NCBI RefSeq assembly: GCF_900089775.1
Contig: NZ_FLOB01000001.1
Coordinates: 248,001 to 312,000 of the forward strand
Length of the DNA stretch: 64,000 nt
DNA from: Marinomonas spartinae
GTDB taxonomy: Bacteria; Pseudomonadota; Gammaproteobacteria; Pseudomonadales; Marinomonadaceae
Direction: 5' to 3'
Below the pieces are notes generated by a model, which searched no databases, was not told the DNA's origin, and saw only the letters and a program-made list of their open reading frames with translations. Position numbers and translations under genes: made by a program. Positions 45,808 through 55,021 of the stretch are shown one piece after another; positions within the stretch are counted from its first letter, which is position 1, and each line of letters starts with the position of its first letter.

Positions 45808-45951
45808 TCAAAGCGAACACTGTGCCTGTGCCGTTGGATTGTTTGGGGGCGCGCCGTAAGAGTCTGTTCGGTGACTTGCGTCCCTTGCTCTCGTGGCGCC
45901 ATTTTTTTTTACTACTGCTTGGTTTTTATCTTTATGTGGTTGTGCTTTCAT
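45808..45951 (-). CDS. 47-residue peptide gene at the operon end
   Basis: A short frame starting two bases after the GMC oxidoreductase stop. A perfect AAGGAGA lies seven bases before its ATG, inside the last codons of the GMC gene, and a terminator follows. The peptide has a basic, hydrophilic N-terminal half (MKAQPHKDKNQAVVKKNG) and a tail rich in Pro, Asn, Gln and Ala with one Cys near the end (YGAPPNNPTAQAQCSL). It has no signal peptide and is of no recognised family. It may be a partner, a regulator or a modified-peptide precursor; the sequence does not decide. Confidence 0.6.
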   Translation of the reverse strand: MKAQPHKDKNQAVVKKNGATRARDASHRTDSYGAPPNNPTAQAQCSL

Positions 45952-45953
45952 GA

Positions 45954-47990
45954 TCAATCTCCTTTTGCGGCTATTTCATCGGCTACCTTTGCCATACAGT
46001 ACTCTGCCACGGCGGCGATGGTCCATGCGGGTGTACAGGCCCCGGTCGAGCCTGGAATTAATGAGCCATCAGCCACGTATAGCCCTGGTATCTCTTTTCC
46101 ATCCGCGCCTCTTACTCTGCCAAAACCATCACAGGCTTTACCAAGAACACAGCTCCCGAGTGGATGTGCGGTCATTCCATAAGCCACATCAAAATTGTTT
46201 TCATCCTCATGTCTATCGTGAGTATGGGATAATTGCGTTGTGGATTCTTTTATTGGCATAGGGCCTGAGTAATGTATTTTTTTGTCGATGGGGTCAAAAC
46301 TGTTTGCTTCATTCCACTTATTTAAGGTGTAAGCTAATGTGTTAGCAGCATCTGCAACACCTTCAGCATATTTCTTTGAAATACCTTGATAACTATCGTC
46401 TTCTACAATTTTAGTAGGAGGATAAGATAACTCGTAACCTCCTTTTCCGTTATAAATAAATGACCCAGGAGCAGTGTTATAGCATACCCCCATATTATAG
46501 GTATTTTGTAGACTATCGGATTCTTCGTACCATGCGGGATAAAGTAAGAAGCGGATAAAAGGAGAAGCCTGATATTGTTTCATGAACTTTAAGCAGTTTT
46601 GCTCGATTTCAGTAGAGTCACTATCAACTCTAGTGATTTCATCACTCACCCCTTCAATATAAGAAAAATAGGCATCGACAGACCCAGGCCCACCATTAGA
46701 GGATCTGACCCGATTAGGTACACTCTGAGTCGCCATTACATCGCCATTTTGTCCCCAGTATTTACCCATATAATGACTTAGAGTAGGTAAGCTGGATGTT
46801 TTGGTATCATCTGGGTTGGGAGTGTTGGCCGACTCCAGTAATAATCGTGCCGTATGCATGGATCCTGCAGAGAAAATGATGTTTTTTGTATCAATAATTT
46901 GCTGCGTTGATTTATCGAGTTCATCTGCATTAATTTGAGTCACATAAATACGGTAAATAGGATCCTTCTCAGTAGAATTTGGAGCCATGGCGATATGAGT
47001 CACCTCACTGAGGCATTGAATATCAAGAAGACCTGTTTCTTTCGCCTTTTTCAAATAGTTTTGATCCAGTGTTTTTTTAACGCCATAAAGTTGATTATGA
47101 TCGTCATTATTTTGGCTGTAGCTGTTCATCCCATACCACATCTCACCAATTGTGGCAGAAGGAAGCATTGTGGCTTCCGCTTCTTTTACCACCACACCCC
47201 AATTGAATGCCATTTCGATATTACCAATTTCAGCTTCTTTAATATTTGGCGGTGTTTCGGTTTCCAAAGGTTTTTTTGTTGCCGCTAGTTTTTGGGCTTG
47301 CTCTTTGAAAGACCTAGTAGAAAGATAGCTTGGCGTATCTATTAATGGGATTGTGTGATTATCCTTTCCATTGTTTATTTGGATCTTAGCTACCTCAATT
47401 GTTTCTAAAGACATCATGTCTTTTACTGTATCGTAATGGGGGGCTAAAGCCTGATAATCTAACAACTTTTTCGAGAGGTCATCAGGAAACTCAGGGTCGC
47501 GAAAAGCCAGATTAAAAGCGACTCGTGACGGTTTTTGGAAAAAGGTATTGTACACATGAGAGGTCCCACCTAAGGCGGCACCGACTAGGACTGTCATATT
47601 TTCATTCGGGATCGCTTCAACTAAACCAGGGTATTTTTGAATTGGCTTTGCTGCGTAAGTACCACTGTTAAAATTCAGTACACTATCAGTCATTCCTGTC
47701 TGTTTTTGACCTGGGGTGAAGGTGACAGCTGTCCCTAGAGGTTCTGCTTCAACCATCCAGCCAGCGCGAGCATCGGGTTGACGATAAGTACAAAAAGGTG
47801 GCTCTTTTACTGGATTATCCGTTAGGTTACCCCACCAATCTTTGCCTCGTTCCAATAATAATACAGGTTTTTTATCGTCCGGACTCTTCTCTTTTTTAGA
47901 GTAAGCCTCACTAATGCGTAGTGCTGACACACTGCCGCCAAAGCCTGAGCCGATAATCACTGTGTCATAGGTCTTGTTTGGGTTAGTCAT
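45954..47990 (-). CDS. GMC-family FAD oxidoreductase (cholesterol-oxidase-like C-terminus)
   Basis: A 678-residue flavoprotein with N-terminal Rossmann motif IIGSGFGGSVSALR (GSGFGG at 14-19). The FAD-contacting VGAALGGTSHVYN region is present. The C-terminal signature HPLGSCVLGKACDGFGRV, then GLYVADGSLIPGSTG, is close to the cholesterol-oxidase branch of the GMC family; the His is catalytic in relatives. No secretion signal is seen. It lies in an operon behind an SHMT-like PLP enzyme and ahead of a 47-residue peptide. The substrate is unknown. Confidence 0.85.
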   Translation of the reverse strand: MTNPNKTYDTVIIGSGFGGSVSALRISEAYSKKEKSPDDKKPVLLLERGKDWWGNLTDNPVKEPPFCTYRQPDARAGWMVEAEPLGTAVTFTPGQKQTGMTDSVLNFNSGTYAAKPIQKYPGLVEAIPNENMTVLVGAALGGTSHVYNTFFQKPSRVAFNLAFRDPEFPDDLSKKLLDYQALAPHYDTVKDMMSLETIEVAKIQINNGKDNHTIPLIDTPSYLSTRSFKEQAQKLAATKKPLETETPPNIKEAEIGNIEMAFNWGVVVKEAEATMLPSATIGEMWYGMNSYSQNNDDHNQLYGVKKTLDQNYLKKAKETGLLDIQCLSEVTHIAMAPNSTEKDPIYRIYVTQINADELDKSTQQIIDTKNIIFSAGSMHTARLLLESANTPNPDDTKTSSLPTLSHYMGKYWGQNGDVMATQSVPNRVRSSNGGPGSVDAYFSYIEGVSDEITRVDSDSTEIEQNCLKFMKQYQASPFIRFLLYPAWYEESDSLQNTYNMGVCYNTAPGSFIYNGKGGYELSYPPTKIVEDDSYQGISKKYAEGVADAANTLAYTLNKWNEANSFDPIDKKIHYSGPMPIKESTTQLSHTHDRHEDENNFDVAYGMTAHPLGSCVLGKACDGFGRVRGADGKEIPGLYVADGSLIPGSTGACTPAWTIAAVAEYCMAKVADEIAAKGD

Positions 47991-48035
47991 GTTACTTTAT
48001 CTCCATATTAAGTTTGTGGTTGAGTTGTCCGTGCT

Positions 48036-49211
48036 CTACATCATGATGGTTTGGTGAGCAGCATTGATTTTGCCTATTTCTTCTTTTAGCTCCGGTAGTA
48101 TCGCTTTATCTGAAAGAACGATCTGACTCATCAAGTTGCCAAGGTGAGTACAGTCTTCGGCGGTGTAACCCAGGCGAGTGATTTCAGCGGTACCGATGCG
48201 CATAAAGCCATCCACATGGATGCCGTGTTTGGCGAGCTTATCTCGATGCGCTACGCCCTGCTCTCTCTCCAGTTTGGGGAGCACTTGATGGCAATACGTG
48301 AGGTGTTTGAAATTTGTGCTGCTCTGCCCACGCATTTCAAAGCCATTATCGATCAGGGCATCAGAAAACGCGCGCGAGTTGTCAACGATTTGTGCCGCGT
48401 ATTTCTCCCAAGGCACTTCATCTATCACGATGCCCATACTGGCAATGCGTGCCAGATGAGGGTTACAGATCATGGTGGGGCCATTTAATGGGGTAAAGTT
48501 CGAGACCACATCGATGCGATCATTTAGCTCATCACTATTGGTAAGAATGATGCCGCCTTGAGGACCTGGAAAGGTTTTATGCGTCGAGCCAAAGATAAGG
48601 TCTGCGCCCTCACCTAATGGGTCCTGATACTGTCCGCCAGCGGTTAGCCCCAAGCTATGGGAGCTGTCGTACGCTAAGATGCCTCCGTAGGAATGAACCA
48701 CTTCGGCGACTTCTTTGACGGGCATGGGGCGTGTGTAAATTGAGGCACCTAGAATGACCAGTTTGGGCTGTTCTTTACTGAGCAATTCCAACGTTGCAGG
48801 CACATCGAGTTGCCAGTTTTCATCTGAAAAAGGCAAGGGTAAAGACACACGATGGAAGACTTCATAGTTAAACGGATAGCCGCCACCAGGGAAAAAAGGT
48901 GGCACACGGCCAACTTTATCGCCAGGATTGGTGAGTGCGAAGACCACCGCCATCAAACTGTTACTGCCTGAAATGGGCGATAGGTTCACATGTTTGGCGT
49001 TGAATAGGCGTTGGGCTTTTGCCGTGGTTTGCGACATGATTTCTTGAGAAATCGAGGTGCCAGCATAAAAGGGGGCGGCATAGCGTGAAGCAAGATCGCT
49101 GGCCAGTACTTCGGATGCGGCGTCTGATAAACGGTTCTCGCTGACAATCATATTGATTGCTTGCTTTCGAATGTCGGTATGACCTTTTACGAGTTCAATA
49201 ATGGATTGCAT
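48036..49211 (-). CDS. SHMT-like PLP-dependent enzyme
   Basis: A fold-type I PLP enzyme of 391 residues resembling serine hydroxymethyltransferase. It has INMIVSENRLSD near residue 20 (matching IELIASEN), the Asp-x-x-His pair in YDSSHSLGL (Asp182, His185) and the PLP Lys212 in GSTHKTFPGPQGG. It differs strongly from housekeeping GlyA, which has TTHKTLRGPRGG, and shares its operon with a GMC oxidoreductase, not folate genes. An aldolase, transaldolase or racemase role on an amino acid is as likely as folate-dependent SHMT. GAAGGAAAAG precedes the ATG. Confidence 0.8.
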   Translation of the reverse strand: MQSIIELVKGHTDIRKQAINMIVSENRLSDAASEVLASDLASRYAAPFYAGTSISQEIMSQTTAKAQRLFNAKHVNLSPISGSNSLMAVVFALTNPGDKVGRVPPFFPGGGYPFNYEVFHRVSLPLPFSDENWQLDVPATLELLSKEQPKLVILGASIYTRPMPVKEVAEVVHSYGGILAYDSSHSLGLTAGGQYQDPLGEGADLIFGSTHKTFPGPQGGIILTNSDELNDRIDVVSNFTPLNGPTMICNPHLARIASMGIVIDEVPWEKYAAQIVDNSRAFSDALIDNGFEMRGQSSTNFKHLTYCHQVLPKLEREQGVAHRDKLAKHGIHVDGFMRIGTAEITRLGYTAEDCTHLGNLMSQIVLSDKAILPELKEEIGKINAAHQTIMM

Positions 49212-49310
49212 CTTTCTTTTCCTTCGCTAGGTATTAAGAAAATTATCCATTTCTCTTTTTTTATTGTTCTTATTGCAATGGGATAGTTTCTGATGGTTGA
49301 GAGTAAATAT

Positions 49311-49327
49311 GTGATGCTAAACATCAC
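49311..49327. promoter_or_regulatory. Inverted repeat upstream of SHMT-like gene
   Basis: GTGATG and CATCAC with a five-base spacer, 100 bases upstream of the SHMT-like ATG; candidate operator. Confidence 0.35.
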
Positions 49328-49358
49328 TTAAGAAAGGCTAGTTGTGATTGTCAAAAAT

Positions 49359-49383
49359 GGTATTACACGGTATTACACGAAAA
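49359..49383. repeat. 25-bp tandem element, copy 1
   Basis: Two adjoining copies of GGTATTACAC followed by GAAAA, identical to 50002-50026. It lies 148 bases upstream of the SHMT-like gene. The 10-base period equals one helical turn, as in binding sites of cooperating regulators. Confidence 0.8.
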
Positions 49384-49423
49384 TAGAAACAGGGGGGGTA
49401 TTGGATAGTTGGCTGCTCTTTCC

Positions 49424-49945
49424 CTAGGCAGCCTGTTGATTTTGTTCTGCAATGGCTAACGTTGCAGAGGTGATCACAAAATATTTGGGAGTAAATCGTT
49501 TGCTCTTCGATTGTATTTTTAACTGTAGCCGGTAGCGATACTTTCCTACTAGCTGTTTTCTATTGGATATATTGCCGGATAAGTTAGAGATAGATTGAGC
49601 TGTCTTGATTAGGTCATCAGGTTTTGAGCCGAATTCGTCCAAATTCACAACTTGAGCGTCTTCAAAAAGGATGCGGTGAATAGATACCGAATAGTCTCCA
49701 TTTTGATATGAGGCTTGGTTCGAATCACTCATAGTAAGTGGATGAACTGACCAGTTAATCATTTGCCCTAATGCTGCAAATGAGCATAATGCCGTCGAAC
49801 CCTCTCCTTTGCTATTTGGGTTGTTATCCATCATAAAAGCAGAGCCTTTTAACGAGTTATTTTTGAGAGCCTTTTTAATATTAATAAACACCATAATGTC
49901 CAGCTCTTGTGGGTTTGGTGCTTGATGTTCGTGGAAGATAGACAT
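49424..49945 (-). CDS. AidA/PixA-like inclusion-body family protein (tentative)
   Basis: A 173-residue soluble protein without a signal peptide. The pattern is that of the AidA/PixA family: an early strand ending in MVFINIKKALKNN, a polar MDNNPNSKG stretch, then GQMINWSVHPLTMSDSNQ, a VSIHRILFEDAQVV strand, and a C-terminal YRLQLKIQSK ... KYFVITSATLAI. PixA forms cytoplasmic inclusions in Xenorhabdus and AidA is quorum-regulated in Burkholderia. The match is by pattern only. It lies between two copies of a 25-bp tandem element. Confidence 0.5.
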   Translation of the reverse strand: MSIFHEHQAPNPQELDIMVFINIKKALKNNSLKGSAFMMDNNPNSKGEGSTALCSFAALGQMINWSVHPLTMSDSNQASYQNGDYSVSIHRILFEDAQVVNLDEFGSKPDDLIKTAQSISNLSGNISNRKQLVGKYRYRLQLKIQSKSKRFTPKYFVITSATLAIAEQNQQAA

Positions 49946-49981
49946 AACGTTTGTCCGAATGGTCGAAATTAACCAAACGTT
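49946..49981. promoter_or_regulatory. Inverted repeat at the start of the PixA-like gene
   Basis: Arms AACGTTTG and CAAACGTT, 20 bases apart, directly upstream of the ATG. Confidence 0.35.
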
Positions 49982-50001
49982 ACAATAGTTGGGGCTTTGT
50001 G

Positions 50002-50026
50002 GGTATTACACGGTATTACACGAAAA
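50002..50026. repeat. 25-bp tandem element, copy 2
   Basis: Same doubled GGTATTACAC plus GAAAA as copy 1, here 57 bases upstream of the PixA-like start and 86 bases before the divergent acyltransferase gene. Confidence 0.8.
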
Positions 50027-50111
50027 ATCAGTTTGTTCTGTTAGTGTTTTGAAGGCCAGTTGAATTAGGGTAATATGGCCGATTATTTGAAGACAACTGC
50101 TTCGGTTATAT

Positions 50112-51053
50112 ATGAGTATTCAAGATAAATACGTTCACAACCCCACTTTTGAGTGGCGTTTTCTACTTCCACAATATTGGTTGACATGGATTGGTTTGCT
50201 GTTCGCCGTTTCATTGGCGTTTGTACCGTTTCGTATACGGGATAAGCTGGCGTCAAAAATGGCACACCTTCTTGTCACGCGTAGAAGCAGCTCAACCATA
50301 AAGCGAGCCAGAATCAATTTAGAGCAGTGCTTTCCTGAAAAATCTTTAGCAGAACGGGAAGATATTCTTAAACGTTGCTGTGAGACGGCGCTGCAATTTT
50401 ACCTCGGCTATGCGGGCTTATTAGTACGCAGTAAGCGCCATAATCAATCTAAAGGGTCGATGATTGGGGCAGAACATTTGCTACCCTTGTTAGATCGTGG
50501 GGAAAAAATCATCGCGTTAGTACCGCACTGCTGGGCCATTGACTACGCAGCGGTGATGATTGCAGCGAAAGGTTATCAGGTTTCTACCATGATGAAGCCG
50601 CAGAAACAAAAGATTCTCGATTGGTTGATCCATAAACAGCGTATGCAGTATGGCGGTAAAATTTACCCTCGTGAGGTGGGTATTAAGCCGTTTTTGAAAT
50701 CGGTGAAAGAAGGGTATTTGGGCTATTACTTACCGGATGAAGATTTAGGCCCCCAGCATTCTGTGTTTGTGCCTTTTTTCGGTGCTCAAAAAGCCACCAT
50801 GAAAGGGCTTGGCAAGTTTGCCAAATTAACAAAAGCGGTGGTAGTTCCTATGTTACCAACCTATAATGCGGAAAATGGTCAGTATGAGTTGTTTATACTG
50901 CCTGCGTTGGAAAACTTTCCTACAGGGGATGAAGAGCAAGATGCTATTGCCATGAACCAAGCCATGGAAACCTTAATCGCCGAACATCCTGAACAATATA
51001 TGTGGATTTTGAACCTGCTTCGTAGCCGTCCGGATGGCTCTAAATTGTATTAA
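50112..51053 (+). CDS. lpxM: Lipid A late acyltransferase (LpxM/LpxL family)
   Basis: Adds a secondary acyl chain to lipid A on the cytoplasmic face of the inner membrane. It is 313 residues: one N-terminal membrane helix (about residues 22-40), the catalytic H-x4-D motif HCWAIDYA (His139, Asp144), and GYYLPDEDLGPQHSVFVPFFG, characteristic of the family. The tail MWILNLLRSRPDG matches LpxM better than LpxL. It is a single gene divergent from the PixA-like gene. Confidence 0.9.
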   Translation: MSIQDKYVHNPTFEWRFLLPQYWLTWIGLLFAVSLAFVPFRIRDKLASKMAHLLVTRRSSSTIKRARINLEQCFPEKSLAEREDILKRCCETALQFYLGYAGLLVRSKRHNQSKGSMIGAEHLLPLLDRGEKIIALVPHCWAIDYAAVMIAAKGYQVSTMMKPQKQKILDWLIHKQRMQYGGKIYPREVGIKPFLKSVKEGYLGYYLPDEDLGPQHSVFVPFFGAQKATMKGLGKFAKLTKAVVVPMLPTYNAENGQYELFILPALENFPTGDEEQDAIAMNQAMETLIAEHPEQYMWILNLLRSRPDGSKLY

Positions 51054-51234
51054 TCTCTTTGAGACCTTTGCTTGAAACGTTGAGCAAAGGTCTCCATGTG
51101 TTTCTTTTCACACTCTTCTCCCTCTTCGCTCTTTTTTCCTCTTCTTTCAATGGTAAACTCAATCCACAAGTTTAAGCTTATTTACTCGGCAGTCGATTGT
51201 TCGCTTGCCAGATAAGTGGCTTATTAGGTATTAG

Positions 51235-52218
<984 letters not shown>

Positions 52219-52225
52219 ACTTATT

Positions 52226-53038
52226 TTGGATCAATACGCCGTTGTCGGGAATCCCATTGCTCACAGCAAATCACCCAGTATTCACGCGCATTTTGCTCAG
52301 CAAACAGGCCAACAAATGGTCTATTCGACGTTACTGGGTGACGAGGTTGATTTTGAAGCGCAGGTACGTGACTTTTTTTCCAAAGGGGGAAAAGGTCTTA
52401 ATATTACGGTGCCCTTTAAAGAACGTGCTTTTGCCATGTGCGATATTCTTAGCAAACGCGCGAAGCAAGCAGGTGCAGTGAACACGTTATTAATGGGCAA
52501 AAATGGCGATTTGTTTGGCGATAATACTGATGGTGTGGGCATGGTGCGAGACATTACCCAAAATCACGGCCAATCGTTAAAAGACAAACGCATCTTGCTG
52601 ATTGGTGCGGGTGGCGCGGTACGTGGCGTTTTAGAACCCTTGCTAAACGAGCAGCCAGAATCTGTCATCATCGCCAATCGTACCGTAGAAAAAGCCCAGG
52701 CTTTAGCGGAGCATTTCGATTGCTTGGCATCGTCTTTTGAGGCGCTTCAAGGCGACTTTGATGTCATTATCAACGGAACATCGGCGAGTTTATCGGGTCA
52801 CTTACCGCCACTAAAAGACGAGCTGATTGGCAAGCAGACTTGGTGTTACGACATGATGTACGGCAAAGAGCGAACCATCTTTTTGCAATGGGCTTATGAG
52901 CGTGGCGTGACGGGAGCCGATGGCCTTGGCATGTTAGTCGGACAGGCCGCTGAGTCTTTCTACCTGTGGCGTCAGGTACGCCCAGAAACCGCCAGCTTGG
53001 TGGACCAAATGCGTCAGCAAATGAAAGCCGCTGACTAA
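52226..53038 (+). CDS. aroE: Shikimate dehydrogenase
   Basis: Reduces 3-dehydroshikimate with NADPH in aromatic amino acid synthesis. Translation most likely starts at a TTG at 52226, giving DQYAVVGNPIAHSKSPSIH, the exact family start, with AAGGAG ten bases before it inside hemF; a GTG at 52205 is unsupported. Catalytic Lys65 and Asp102 (TVPFKERAF, DNTDGVG) align with E. coli numbering. The NADPH motif is GAGGAVRGVLEPLL, then ANRTVEKA. hemF-aroE is a conserved pair. Confidence 0.96.
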   Translation: MDQYAVVGNPIAHSKSPSIHAHFAQQTGQQMVYSTLLGDEVDFEAQVRDFFSKGGKGLNITVPFKERAFAMCDILSKRAKQAGAVNTLLMGKNGDLFGDNTDGVGMVRDITQNHGQSLKDKRILLIGAGGAVRGVLEPLLNEQPESVIIANRTVEKAQALAEHFDCLASSFEALQGDFDVIINGTSASLSGHLPPLKDELIGKQTWCYDMMYGKERTIFLQWAYERGVTGADGLGMLVGQAAESFYLWRQVRPETASLVDQMRQQMKAAD

Positions 53039-53101
53039 TCGGTGACATAAGTTGGTTAATCTGTGAAGTGATTCAGCGACATGAGTAAAAAGGAAAGCGG
53101 T

Positions 53102-54262
53102 ATGAAAGCGCAATGGTTTAATTCGGTCGATCAAATAGGTGAAGCAAGGTGGCAAGCGGCCATTGGTGAGACCCGTTATCCTTTTGCGCAGTTTGCTTTT
53201 CATAAAGCCTTGGAGCAAAGTCACAGCATTGGCGACGGTACGGGGTGGTATCCTGAATACCTGCTAGTGATGAACGAGGATGACTCGCCTCTTGCCATCG
53301 CACCGACCTATTTAAAAACGCACTCCCAAGGAGAATTTGTCTTTGATTGGTCTTGGGCGGATGCCTACCAGCGTTACGGTATGCACTACTTTCCGAAACG
53401 TATTTGGGCGGTGCCGTTTTCGCCTGTGACGGGCGTTCGATTATTCTCCCATATGGATCCAAAGGGGGGTGATGTTGAGTTTGCCCATCTGTACCCTGCT
53501 CTTGCGGATGTTATGACCCAAGCGAACCAAGAACGCGGCTTTTCCAGTTGGCATCTGTTGTTTACCAAGCCAGAACACGCGGATTTATTTCGTCATAATG
53601 AAGACCTGCTGCAGCGTATCTCTTGCCAGTTCCATTGGTTCAATCGGGGCTATCAAGACATGGAAGATTACTTTTCGCACTTTGCCAGTCGCAAGCGTAA
53701 AGCAGCTCGTAAAGAGCGTGATAAAGTCGCTAAACAAGGGATCACACTGACGCGTACCTTGGGCAGCGAACTAACGCCAGCGGAAATCGACTTTTTCTAC
53801 CTGTGCTATCAATCTACCTACGCCAAACGTGGACAGCAAGGTTATTTGACTCGCGAATTTTTCGCACAGTTAGCTGAAACCATGGGCGAGCAGATTCTCT
53901 TAGTGCAAGCCTATAAGAACGACGAGCCAATCGCCGCTTCTTGGTGTTTCTTCGATGATCATTCTTTATACGGCCGCTATTGGGGCTGTGTGGAAGAGGT
54001 GGATTGCCTGCATTTTGAGGCGTGCTACTATCAAGGCATCGAGTTTTGCTTAGAAAAAGGGTTACAGCATTTTGATCCAGGCACTCAAGGGGAACATAAA
54101 ATTGCCCGTGGTTTCGAACCAGTATTCAGTTACAGCGTCCACTACATCGCCCACGAAGGCTTTCGCGAAGCCATTGGTAACTTTTGTGAAGAAGAAGCCC
54201 AAGCCGTGAGGCAATACCATCAAGATACCCATGAAATGCTGCCGTTTAAGCAAGCCACATAA
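53102..54262 (+). CDS. FemAB-like GNAT-fold protein (peptidogalycan biosynthesis family)
   Basis: A 386-residue cytosolic protein with the doubled GNAT arrangement of the FemAB-like family (PF04339 type). It shows YPFAQFAFHKALEQS near the start, SSWHLLF in the first half, RKRKAARKERDKV in the centre, then ASWCFFDDHSLYGRYWG and FDPGTQGEHKIARGF, all typical. The ATG at 53102 follows AAGGAAAG; an earlier ATG is less likely. Relatives are predicted to acylate or aminoacylate cell-envelope precursors, but no reaction is established. Confidence 0.87.
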   Translation: MKAQWFNSVDQIGEARWQAAIGETRYPFAQFAFHKALEQSHSIGDGTGWYPEYLLVMNEDDSPLAIAPTYLKTHSQGEFVFDWSWADAYQRYGMHYFPKRIWAVPFSPVTGVRLFSHMDPKGGDVEFAHLYPALADVMTQANQERGFSSWHLLFTKPEHADLFRHNEDLLQRISCQFHWFNRGYQDMEDYFSHFASRKRKAARKERDKVAKQGITLTRTLGSELTPAEIDFFYLCYQSTYAKRGQQGYLTREFFAQLAETMGEQILLVQAYKNDEPIAASWCFFDDHSLYGRYWGCVEEVDCLHFEACYYQGIEFCLEKGLQHFDPGTQGEHKIARGFEPVFSYSVHYIAHEGFREAIGNFCEEEAQAVRQYHQDTHEMLPFKQAT

Positions 54263-54294
54263 TTATCGGCTTACTCAATCCAGCCATTGTCCCT

Positions 54295-54324
54295 GCTGAT
54301 CGGCACATCCCTGTGCCGATCAGC
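54295..54324. repeat. Perfect 13-base-stem hairpin
   Basis: Arms GCTGATCGGCACA and TGTGCCGATCAGC with a TCCC loop and no T-run on either strand, between the FemAB-like gene and the convergent immunity gene. It could end transcription factor-dependently or be a REP-like element. Confidence 0.6.
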
Positions 54325-54442
54325 TTACGCCGTCATCCTGACAGCTGGCCTTTTGGCTTAGTATTTATCAAGCCCCATCTCTGCATAAATCTAAATCACC
54401 ATTGCCTAAAGATGGGGACAGCAGTATTTACAGGTTCTTAAG

Positions 54443-55021
54443 TTAAAAGATATTATTAATCTCTTTCTCGAATACAAGTCCTTGAAGAGAATGGTTTTCC
54501 ACTAATTCCTTAAATTCGTCATTGCAGTACATGCAGACTCTAGCGGTATATTTTGATTTAAAAACCAATTTGTCTTCTGTTGAGTTATCAAAAACTAAAT
54601 ATTTGATCCCTATTTCTTCCCCGTCGTAATACTCTTTCTCGCTCCTCTCCATATCCTCGGTTCCGAATACAAGAGGGTTGAACAGCATCATAGGAATACC
54701 TTCTACATCAAGGTCTAGAAACTCCCCGTAGTTTCTTAACGAATCTTGAACAACATCGTAGGCTTTCTGAGTTAGGACAAGAAAACTTCCGTAAGCGTTG
54801 ATATCTTGATAAGTCTCTTTCGAATCTTTAAAGAATAAACACTGCAGTCCTGTCTTTGGCCATAGGTCACTGAGTTTATCGTTATTCACAGGTAGCATGG
54901 CTAGATGCGTCATTAGACTTAAACTCTTAGGAGCATAAGGCTTGAGCTTATCAGTAAGTTGGCGAACATCGAGATCAATTACATCAGCCGTACCGTTTTT
55001 GCGTTTTATTCTGTATATCAT
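54443..55021 (-). CDS. Putative immunity protein of the AHH toxin
   Basis: A 192-residue acidic protein, not secreted. Its layout resembles Imm11/Imm43-type immunity proteins: LFNPLVFGTEDMERSE, then KYLVFDNSTEDKLVFKSKYTA in segments, and a C-terminal DEFKELVENHSLQGLVFE. The ATG at 55019-55021 overlaps the nuclease stop as ATGA and follows GGAGCG, so both proteins are made together, as expected for a toxin-immunity pair. The family assignment is tentative; the partnership rests on gene order. Confidence 0.65.
   Translation of the reverse strand: MIYRIKRKNGTADVIDLDVRQLTDKLKPYAPKSLSLMTHLAMLPVNNDKLSDLWPKTGLQCLFFKDSKETYQDINAYGSFLVLTQKAYDVVQDSLRNYGEFLDLDVEGIPMMLFNPLVFGTEDMERSEKEYYDGEEIGIKYLVFDNSTEDKLVFKSKYTARVCMYCNDEFKELVENHSLQGLVFEKEINNIF

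Noticed and set aside
49359-50026. Insertion sequence or integron cassette bounded by the 25-bp repeats
   Set aside because: There is no transposase or integrase and no terminal inverted repeats; each copy lies at a promoter-like position, favouring a regulatory reading.
54295-54324. Intrinsic terminator of the FemAB-like gene
   Set aside because: The stem is perfect but no T-run follows on either strand, so it is listed as a hairpin of unknown role.
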